A stretch of DNA of 21,038 bases from DATFXF01 sp035258565. Its GTDB lineage: Bacteria > Acidobacteriota > Terriglobia > Acidiferrales > UBA7541. The stretch spans positions 1 through 21,038 of the forward strand of contig DATFXF010000207.1 in NCBI GenBank assembly GCA_035258565.1, written 5' to 3'. The notes beneath the pieces were generated by a model, which made no database searches, had not been told where the DNA came from, and was given only the letters and a program-made list of their open reading frames with translations. Made by a program: the position numbers and the translations under genes. This document shows, piece by piece, positions 1-5,037 of the stretch. Each line of letters opens with the position of its first letter. Within the stretch, counting starts at the first letter, position 1.

Positions 1-969
1 CCGGTAGCGCATCGCCCGCAGCAACCGTTTGCCGTGCGTGGGGCATATACGCCCCTCGCACCGCGCCCCACATTTGCGGCACTCATACCAGCCCCCGCCG
101 ACTTTGACGCACGCCGCGCGCCACGCGTCACGGTCGTCGCCGAGCGGGAACACCAAATCGTCCGGCGCGCCGGGGTTGCGGTCGAAGTCCCTGGGCAGGA
201 ACACGACTCGCGACTGCCCCGTCTTTGTAATGGCCCCGGGCAGCGTGGCGATTCGCTTCTTGAGATCGATGTTGCGCCAGCGCAGCCGCCCAAGCTCACC
301 GACGCGGATGCCTGAGTGGTACGCCAATACGAAGGCACTGCGGAGCGGCTCCTTGAGCTCCTTCCGCAAGCGCTCATACCATCCTGGCTCGACGAGGATC
401 GCGCCGCGCCCCTCGTTCCTCTCCTTCACCATCGGGAAGTACGCGGGCATCTCTTTGGCGGTTATAAGCTGGTCCTTGGCGGCCTGGCGGAACATCGCGC
501 GCACTGTTGCGACGTAGCGGTTGAGCCGAACGTCCGAGAGGCCGTCCTTCTTTCCATCCTGGCGGAAGCGTCGTACGCCGGCCTGGGTGATCTCGCTTGC
601 GCGCCAGTTTCCAAAGAACGCGTCCAATCGCGGCAGGGTATCGAGCGTCGCCTTGCCGTCCGCGGTGCGCCTGAGCGACCTCAGCCCCTTCTCGTCCAAG
701 CGTTCCAAGAAGTTTTGACGCAAGTCCTCATAGGAGACTTTCTTAGGGTCAACGTGCGTCGGCCGGCGACCACCGATCTCCTGGAGCCTAGTGCGCAGGA
801 AGTGCTCAGCATGCTCGCGGTCTCCTGAGCCGGTCGACTCGCGGTGCTGCACGTAGTCGATGACGGCGTCCGGGCGGCGGATTACCTGGCGATATCGCAC
901 CCAGAACACGCGCCCGCGCTGATAGATGCCCCCGCTGCCGTATCGAGCCGGCTTCCGCTTTGTCGTCAT
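1..969 (-). CDS. Tyrosine recombinase/integrase with zinc-ribbon insert, partial (3' end off the window)
   Basis: The frame is open for 323 codons from the ATG at 969-967 to the left edge. Residues 10-30 (GSGGIYQRGRVFWVRYR) resemble an N-terminal arm-binding domain. About 80-170 looks like the SAM-like core-binding domain. From about 190 the catalytic domain begins, with Arg-box I HSGIRVGEL (catalytic Arg222) and the beta-hairpin Lys in ITKTGQSR (Lys249). The HxxR box and nucleophile Tyr lie beyond the edge. Between the WRAAC segment and the expected HxxR box is an unusual insert with C297-x2-C300-x3-C304-x4-C309-x2-H312, which looks zinc-binding. The gene starts 150 bp from the tRNA-Leu remnant and reads away from it, so it is the likely integrase of this element. 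GAAGG lies upstream of the start. Members of the family integrate and excise mobile DNA; activity cannot be judged from a partial protein. Confidence 0.9.
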   Translation of the reverse strand, partial: MTTKRKPARYGSGGIYQRGRVFWVRYRQVIRRPDAVIDYVQHRESTGSGDREHAEHFLRTRLQEIGGRRPTHVDPKKVSYEDLRQNFLERLDEKGLRSLRRTADGKATLDTLPRLDAFFGNWRASEITQAGVRRFRQDGKKDGLSDVRLNRYVATVRAMFRQAAKDQLITAKEMPAYFPMVKERNEGRGAILVEPGWYERLRKELKEPLRSAFVLAYHSGIRVGELGRLRWRNIDLKKRIATLPGAITKTGQSRVVFLPRDFDRNPGAPDDLVFPLGDDRDAWRAACVKVGGGWYECRKCGARCEGRICPTHGKRLLRAMRYR

Positions 970-995
970 GTGGCCCTTTTCCTTCGACCGCAACG

Positions 996-1001
996 ATTAT
1001 A
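996..1001 (-). promoter_or_regulatory. Putative -10 box of the integrase promoter
   Basis: On the minus strand the sequence reads TATAAT, a perfect sigma70 -10 hexamer, 26 nt before the integrase ATG. A TTGAGC candidate -35 lies 20 nt upstream and the nearer TTGAGC only 10 nt upstream, so the -35 is not ideally spaced. The tandem repeat at 1006-1029 covers the -35 zone, which suggests a regulator binding there. Confidence 0.5.
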
Positions 1002-1005
1002 CCGT

Positions 1006-1029
1006 AATTGTGCTCAATTGTGCTCAATT
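1006..1029. repeat. Tandem 10-bp direct repeat AATTGTGCTC x2 plus AATT
   Basis: AATTGTGCTC occurs twice in direct succession, followed by AATT. On the other strand each unit reads TTGAGCACAA, an imperfect palindrome fitting TTGWGCWCAA. The 10-bp period would put two bound proteins on the same face of the helix. It overlaps the -35 zone of the integrase promoter. It could be a repressor operator or a set of recombinase arm sites. Confidence 0.6.
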
Positions 1030-1046
1030 ATTTGTAAGCCAATATA

Positions 1047-1062
1047 ATCGTACGTAAACGAT
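1047..1062. repeat. Inverted repeat ATCGT-N6-ACGAT between integrase promoter and att scar
   Basis: Perfect 5-bp arms, ATCGT at 1047-1051 and ACGAT at 1058-1062, flank ACGTAA in the AT-rich stretch between the integrase and the tRNA fragment. This is a plausible recombinase or excisionase binding site, but short arms like these also arise by chance. Confidence 0.25.
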
Positions 1063-1116
1063 AAGGCCATCTGTAGCGGTTTTCTTGCAGATCTCGGGCA
1101 TTCTGAAGGGCTATAT

Positions 1117-1176
1117 TCGGACTCAAAATCCGCTGGCCGCAAGGCCGTGTGGGTTCGACTCCCTCCTCCAGCACCA
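1117..1176 (+). pseudogene. 3' remnant of tRNA-Leu(CAA), probable att site
   Basis: The anticodon loop CTCAAAA (1122-1128, anticodon CAA at 1124-1126) sits between TCGGA and TCCGC, which pair in four of five positions. A long variable arm GGCC-GCAA-GGCC (1135-1146) is typical of tRNA-Leu. The T loop TTCGACT (1154-1160) follows, then acceptor strand CTCCAGC (1166-1172), discriminator A and encoded CCA (1174-1176). No matching GCTGGAG acceptor strand or D arm lies upstream. The T stem has a U-U mismatch (1150/1164) and the outermost anticodon pair is broken at 1117, as expected if identity to the parent tRNA begins near 1118. It cannot fold as a functional tRNA. It is best read as the duplicated target end left by integration. 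Confidence 0.8.
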
Positions 1177-1197
1177 GTTCGAATCACCCCCAAAAAC

Positions 1198-2274
1198 CTA
1201 AGAGCGGATTTGCACGAGGTCGGTTTTTTGTCCTGGCTGCGGGGGACCGGAGTGCCAGCGAGCAGGGAGAGTGAATCTGCGCCGGAAGCGGTTCGCGAGC
1301 AGTCCAATGCCAATCGAACCGCGGATCATGTGCTCCATCTTCAGCGGGCCCGCGAGCTTCACGGTTCTCATCCAGTGCAAGCCGCTGCTGATGGCGCAGC
1401 CACACTGGGTGCAGTCCGGTGTCCCGCCAAACACGCAGGGTTCGACTCGAGTGTTGAGATCTGCTGAGTAATTCGTGGACATTTTTGCGAAGAGGCATTC
1501 CTGCGGATCCCGCGGTGGACGAACGAAGGCCTCCGCGATGCCATCGTTCATCAACAGTTTCGGGCAACTCTTCCGCAAAGGCGGCAGTTCTCGAGCCAAC
1601 ATCCGGCGATCGTCTGGCGTCAGCATTTCGTCGCTCTGCTCGCCGATTTGGGGGCTGTAGAGGCTGACCCAGATGCGGTTCACTTCGGGGCGCGCATTCC
1701 AAAAGGAGACGTACTCTTCGAGATACGGGCGTCGGGCCAGCATCGGCCGCGTGATCACCCAGTGGATGTTCACTTGCCGGCCCTCGATGTTCTTCAGGAT
1801 GCGCTCGTAAGTGGCCGGCTTTCGGCGGATGTCATGATGCTCGGGAAGTCCATCCACGGAGACAGCCACGCGCACGCGCGGGATTTTCATCCACTCCGCG
1901 GGAATAGGAATAACACCGCTGGTGACCACTAGCGTGAATCCGCCCATCTTGCTAAGTCGAGGAAGAATGCGGTTCAACTCGCAATGCCGGATCAAAGGTT
2001 CGCCGCCCACCAGGGAGACATGGATGGGCTGGTACTTCTGAACCAATGCGACCACGCCTTCGACCAGTGCGTCGCCGCGCAGGTCATTGAGCTGCCGCAG
2101 GGTAACCTCGCCTCCCAGGTGCGTCTCGCCATAGGCGTAGCAGCCCGGGCAACTGAGCGGGCACTCCCGCGTGATTTCAATGGACAACATGGGAGACCTG
2201 CCGCTCAGAATCTTCCACCAGGAGGCAAGGAGGTCTCTGGCGGTGATATCCGGTTTAGAGGCGGGCGCGCCCAT
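1198..2274 (-). CDS. Radical SAM protein with Cys-rich C-terminal (SPASM-like) segment
   Basis: The protein has the radical SAM motif in CPLSCPGCYAY (CxxxCxxC, Cys38/42/45 counted from the chosen ATG), which binds the 4Fe-4S cluster that cleaves S-adenosylmethionine. The SAM-contact motif VGGEP lies about 50 residues later. The C-terminal third has six more cysteines, including PCVFGG and DCTQCGCAIS, suggesting one or more auxiliary Fe-S clusters. It resembles a conserved Acidobacteriota family I recall, of unknown substrate. The frame is open back to a TTG at 2316. I prefer the ATG at 2274 because a perfect TATAAT lies inside that extension, 6 nt before the ATG, and no Shine-Dalgarno precedes either start. 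The stop is 22 nt from the tRNA-Leu scar, on its chromosomal side. No peptide precursor or partner gene adjoins it. Confidence 0.85.
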   Translation of the reverse strand: MGAPASKPDITARDLLASWWKILSGRSPMLSIEITRECPLSCPGCYAYGETHLGGEVTLRQLNDLRGDALVEGVVALVQKYQPIHVSLVGGEPLIRHCELNRILPRLSKMGGFTLVVTSGVIPIPAEWMKIPRVRVAVSVDGLPEHHDIRRKPATYERILKNIEGRQVNIHWVITRPMLARRPYLEEYVSFWNARPEVNRIWVSLYSPQIGEQSDEMLTPDDRRMLARELPPLRKSCPKLLMNDGIAEAFVRPPRDPQECLFAKMSTNYSADLNTRVEPCVFGGTPDCTQCGCAISSGLHWMRTVKLAGPLKMEHMIRGSIGIGLLANRFRRRFTLPARWHSGPPQPGQKTDLVQIRS

Positions 2275-2280
2275 CAACGG

Positions 2281-2286
2281 ATTATA
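2281..2286 (-). promoter_or_regulatory. -10 box TATAAT directly before the radical SAM start
   Basis: The minus strand reads TATAAT, then CCGTTG, then ATG. A start site at the usual distance from this -10 would fall on or next to the ATG, predicting a leaderless mRNA. No good -35 is seen at 17-18 nt. Confidence 0.4.
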
Positions 2287-2363
2287 AGAGATCGACGGAA
2301 CGTCATAAAGAGGCAAGCTACGGCATCGAAGGTGCGGTCGAGGAGGGGCCTCCTACTGGCCTG

Positions 2364-2390
2364 CTCTGTCTCTCTCCTCTGTCCTCTGTC
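2364..2390. repeat. Pyrimidine tract with three CTCTGTC units
   Basis: CTCTGTC occurs at 2364-2370, 2377-2383 and 2384-2390 (the last two adjacent) within a C/T-rich tract in the divergent radical SAM-ompA intergenic region. A short hairpin AGGAG-GGGC-CTCCT precedes it at 2341-2354. No function is evident. Confidence 0.4.
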
Positions 2391-2398
2391 GCCTAATG

Positions 2399-2428
2399 TT
2401 GAAACCTGCCTAAGAATTAGCGTAGAAT
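2399..2428 (+). promoter_or_regulatory. Putative sigma70 promoter of the OmpA-lipoprotein gene
   Basis: TTGAAA (2399-2404) and TAGAAT (2423-2428) are separated by 18 nt. This is the best -35/-10 pair in the window. It implies a 5' leader of about 135 nt, which contains the TTGAGCACAA motif at 2467-2476. Confidence 0.5.
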
Positions 2429-2464
2429 CCTCTTGCCCGCTCGGAGCCCCGATCCCTGATGAGG

Positions 2465-2476
2465 AATTGAGCACAA
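2465..2476 (+). promoter_or_regulatory. Third copy of AATTGAGCACAA in the ompA leader
   Basis: This 12-mer exactly matches the minus-strand sequence of the tandem repeat at the integrase promoter. It lies between the ompA promoter and start codon. It is a candidate binding site for a regulator shared by the two promoters, though a single copy could be coincidence. Confidence 0.3.
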
Positions 2477-2570
2477 GAATGAGTTTCCCCGGCTCAGCAA
2501 TTTCCTGTGTTCAAACGAAGTGGAGTGCGCAGGTCATGCCATCTCTCGCTCTCGCTATGGAGGAGCACCC

Positions 2571-3284
2571 ATGAAGCGCAATCTCGCAACGATTCTCTTG
2601 CTGGCTGGTGGCCTGGTGCTGGGCGGCTGTGCCACAAAGAAGTACGTGGCGCAGACCGTGGACCCGGTGAAGGCTAAGGTGGACCAGGTTGCCGACCAGA
2701 CCAACAAACAGGGCGCCACGCTGGAGGAAACCCGCAAGGAACTGGAGAAGGATGAAACCCAGTTGAGCGCCACAACAGAAAAGGCAAGTTCGGCCGACTC
2801 CCGCGCATCGGATGCGTTGTCCAGGGCCGACGCTGCCAATCGGGCGGCGAGTGAACTCCGGCAGACGATCGCCAACTTGGACGACTATAAGGTGGCGGGT
2901 CAAGGTACGGTCAACTTTAAGTTCAACTCCGACAAGCTGACGGACGAAGGCAAACAGCAACTCGACCAGCTGGTCGCGCAGAACGGCACGCTGAAGCGCT
3001 ACTTCATCGCTGTAGAAGGCTTCACCGATCGTATCGGCTCGGACGATTACAACATTGACCTGAGCCGCCGCCGCGCCGATCGGGTCGTGCACTATCTGGT
3101 GATGCAACACAATGTCCCGCTTTACCGGATCCACCTGGTGGGGCTGGGCAAGGCGAAGCCGGTCGATGAGGGCAGGACGCGGGATGCCCGAGCAAAGAAT
3201 CGTCGCGTAGAAGTGACCATCTTCAGCGCCGATTCCGCGCTCGCCAATATCCAGCAAGGTCAGTCGGCGAAGCCGCAGCAGTAG
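2571..3284 (+). CDS. OmpA-family outer-membrane lipoprotein with coiled-coil spacer
   Basis: The 237-residue product starts with a lipoprotein signal (MKRNLATILLLAGG, lipobox LGGC, acylated Cys20). Residues about 28-105 are rich in heptad-like Asp/Lys/Glu/Ala and should form a coiled coil, similar in style to Lpp. The C-terminal OmpA domain (about 112-218) keeps the peptidoglycan-binding signature, with Asp153 in GFTDRIG and Arg168 in NIDLSRRRADRV, and ends in the NRRVEVTIF strand. By family it anchors the outer membrane to peptidoglycan; the long spacer suggests a Pal/Lpp-like tether. The ATG at 2571 is chosen because GGAGGAG (2559-2565) precedes it at good spacing and it opens the signal peptide; an upstream in-frame start has neither. 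The gene appears monocistronic. Confidence 0.93.
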   Translation: MKRNLATILLLAGGLVLGGCATKKYVAQTVDPVKAKVDQVADQTNKQGATLEETRKELEKDETQLSATTEKASSADSRASDALSRADAANRAASELRQTIANLDDYKVAGQGTVNFKFNSDKLTDEGKQQLDQLVAQNGTLKRYFIAVEGFTDRIGSDDYNIDLSRRRADRVVHYLVMQHNVPLYRIHLVGLGKAKPVDEGRTRDARAKNRRVEVTIFSADSALANIQQGQSAKPQQ

Positions 3285-3307
3285 CGTCCGCCCGAGTGGC
3301 CCGGACG
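3285..3307 (+). terminator. Possible terminator hairpin after the OmpA-lipoprotein gene
   Basis: CGTCCG (3285-3290) and CGGACG (3302-3307) form a perfect 6-bp stem immediately after the stop codon. No U-tract follows, so intrinsic termination is uncertain. The rest of the gap to 3518 shows no other convincing element. Confidence 0.3.
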
Positions 3308-3518
3308 GCAGCGCAGAGCGGGAGATACCCACCAGGGGGAACTCTCCGCTGTTCCCGCAGGTCCGCGTCAGTGGCGCGGCCTGCGCGCTTTCCCGCGCTC
3401 AGCTGAAGAAGGGCCCAGGCAAGTCTGTTCCAGGGGCAACCTAGAGGTGTATGCTGGAGCCGGTAACTGGGGGAGCTCCACATCGCGCCTGGCCATCAGT
3501 CGAGACTGGGGGGAATCC

Positions 3519-4331
3519 ATGAAAGGTCGACTCAGGTGCACGCGACTTGCCACTTTTCTAGGAGTCCTTGCGCTGGCGCTTTCGGCCTCAGCCGATACGC
3601 TCGAGATGAAAGATCGCCGCGTCATCCACGGCAAGTACTTGGGCGGGACGCAATCCCAGGTTCGCTTCCTCGTGAACGGGAAGGTGGAGCTGTATCCCAC
3701 CGAGGAGATTGTGGCGCTGACGTTCGGTGGAGACGCTCTGCTGGCCGGGGAGCAGCCCGGCCCGGCGGCAAAGCCTGCGGGCCAGGCGAGCGATCGCGGC
3801 GCGTCAGAACGCGTAACCGTTCCAGCCGGGACGCGGCTGCTCGTTCGCATGATCGACAGCGTGGATTCAGCTACGAATAAGGTGGGCGACCGCTTCCGCG
3901 CCAGCCTCGAAGAGCCCCTTGTTGTAGGGAACACGGTCGTTGCGCCGAAGGGTGCCGAGGTATACGGCCGCTTGACGGAAGCGAAGGCTGCGGGGAAGAT
4001 CTCCGGGCAATCGGATCTGAAGTTGGAGCTGACGGGCATTACCATCAATCAACAGGTGCAGGCCATCGTCACCGGTGACTATGACGTTGCTGGGAAGTCG
4101 CGTGGCAAGCAGAGTGCGGAGCGGATCGGCGGCGGTGCCGTGCTGGGGACCATCATCGGAGCGATCGCTGGGGGCGGCAAGGGTGCAGCGATTGGCGCGG
4201 GCGTGGGTGCCGGTGCGGGTACTGCAGTGCAGGTGTTGACCAAGGGGCAGGAGGTGAAGGTACCGAGCGAAACCTTGCTCGAATTCACGCTTGAGCAGCC
4301 CCTGACTGTGCAGCTTCCAACTGGTCCCTGA
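3519..4331 (+). CDS. Secreted protein with Sm-like N-terminal segment and glycine-zipper C-terminus
   Basis: The 270-residue product has a Sec signal peptide (residues 1-25, ASA before Asp26). Residues 26-72 (DTLEMKDRRVIHGKY ... YPTEEIVALTF) look like a small Sm/SH3-like beta-barrel. A low-complexity Pro/Ala linker follows (about 76-95), then a beta-rich domain (about 98-190) with repeated VPAGT/VAPKGAEV-type strands. A glycine zipper (about 203-236: GGGAVLG, GAIAGGG, GAAIGAGVGAGAG) can insert in or pack against a membrane. The start is fixed by GGGGGGAA just upstream of ATG 3519 and by the signal peptide. It is probably periplasmic or outer-membrane associated. The exact function is unknown; it resembles a protein type common in Acidobacteriota, by recollection. 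Confidence 0.85.
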   Translation: MKGRLRCTRLATFLGVLALALSASADTLEMKDRRVIHGKYLGGTQSQVRFLVNGKVELYPTEEIVALTFGGDALLAGEQPGPAAKPAGQASDRGASERVTVPAGTRLLVRMIDSVDSATNKVGDRFRASLEEPLVVGNTVVAPKGAEVYGRLTEAKAAGKISGQSDLKLELTGITINQQVQAIVTGDYDVAGKSRGKQSAERIGGGAVLGTIIGAIAGGGKGAAIGAGVGAGAGTAVQVLTKGQEVKVPSETLLEFTLEQPLTVQLPTGP

Positions 4332-4428
4332 GCCGCATGCACGGGAAGGGGTTCTGGGTCGGGCAAGTTTGCTGGGTATCTTCCGGCTGCGAGACGCGCC
4401 GAAGGGATTCAGGGATGGAAGTATCAGG

Positions 4429-4457
4429 TTGCGCGCGCCTCTTGTGCTGCGTAGAAT
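4429..4457 (+). promoter_or_regulatory. Putative promoter of the XRE regulator gene
   Basis: TTGCGC (4429-4434) and TAGAAT (4452-4457) are separated by 17 nt and lie 27 nt before the GTG start. The implied leader of about 20 nt still contains the AAGGG ribosome-binding site. Confidence 0.5.
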
Positions 4458-4483
4458 GATCCGAGACTTGAAGGGCTTGGTCG

Positions 4484-4900
4484 GTGCCAAAAGAGAAGCC
4501 CAAGGTTAACATCGGCGAAGTCATCCGCAGCTACCGGGGCCAGCGAGGGCTGTCCCAGGGCGATATCGAACGCCGGACTGGATTGCTGCGCTGCTATCTC
4601 TCCCGCGTCGAAAACGGGCACACCGTCCCATCGCTCGAAACCTTGGCCAAGATCGCTGAAGCCATGGATATCAGCCTGGCTGACTTCTTTCCCGGTGCGG
4701 AGACCGCGCGCGACCGCGACACCCAGAAAATGCTGGGCGAACTGTCGGATGACGAAATTCGGTTTCTCTCCGAGATCAAGAAGTACAGCTCCACGCTCTC
4801 CGACGGTGACAAGCGCCTGGTGTTAGCCATGATTCGCAAGATGGCCACCCTGGCTCCGCCACCTCCCCGCAAGGCCGCAACGCGACGCTCGGTCTTCTAA
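4484..4900 (+). CDS. XRE-family transcriptional regulator
   Basis: The 138-residue protein has an XRE/Cro-type helix-turn-helix at about 10-64 (LSQGDIERRTG as helix 2 and turn, then LSRVENG, and VPSLETLAKIAEAMD at the end). The C-terminal half has a short helical region (LSDDEIRFLSEIKKYSS, DGDKRLVLAMIRKMA) that could dimerise, and a basic Pro-rich tail. There is no metal, peptidase or sugar-binding domain. The GTG start is supported by AAGGG 8-9 nt upstream and by the promoter at 4429-4457. Genes on either side give no clear target. It belongs to the short XRE regulators widespread in Acidobacteriota, by recollection. The TTGWGCWCAA sites at the integrase and ompA promoters could be tested as its operators, but nothing links them directly. 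Confidence 0.9.
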   Translation: MPKEKPKVNIGEVIRSYRGQRGLSQGDIERRTGLLRCYLSRVENGHTVPSLETLAKIAEAMDISLADFFPGAETARDRDTQKMLGELSDDEIRFLSEIKKYSSTLSDGDKRLVLAMIRKMATLAPPPPRKAATRRSVF

Positions 4901-5037
4901 CCTTCATGTGGGGTCGAGCGCGGCAGTCGGTGCTGCAGACGCCGGCGAGAGTAGCCAAAGAAAAAGAATGAGTCGGGATTAGCCACACGCAGCGAGGTCT
5001 GGGGTGTGTTATCAGGAGGCCAGCCTGTTGCCGGAGC

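Larger units (their letters stand above)
1..1176. mobile_element. Right end of an integrative element inserted in a tRNA-Leu gene (continues beyond the left edge)
   Basis: The segment has an integrase gene on the minus strand, an AT-rich non-coding stretch, and then a 3' half of tRNA-Leu with CCA that has no 5' half in front of it. This is the usual arrangement at the distal end of an element that integrated into the 3' part of a tRNA gene: the intact tRNA is rebuilt at the other end, and a duplicate 3' fragment marks the far boundary. On this reading the element extends left of the window, and resident chromosome resumes just after 1176 with the radical SAM gene. Cargo genes and the other end are not visible, so size and type (genomic island, ICE or prophage) cannot be decided. 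Confidence 0.7.

Noticed and set aside
29..828. Several plus-strand open frames of 93-170 codons
   Set aside because: They are antisense to the recombinase, whose arm-binding region, Arg-box I and catalytic Lys are clear on the minus strand.
1117..1176. A functional tRNA-Leu gene
   Set aside because: No D arm or 5' acceptor strand precedes the anticodon arm, and two stem pairs are broken, so only a remnant is present.
1014..1313. Minus-strand frame with GGGSRTHTALRP-type translation
   Set aside because: This peptide pattern is the known false translation of tRNA-Leu 3' sequence; it crosses the tRNA remnant and the end of the radical SAM gene.
3368..4048. 226-codon open frame on the minus strand
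   Set aside because: It is the shadow of the secreted Sm-like/glycine-zipper gene, which has a ribosome-binding site and signal peptide.
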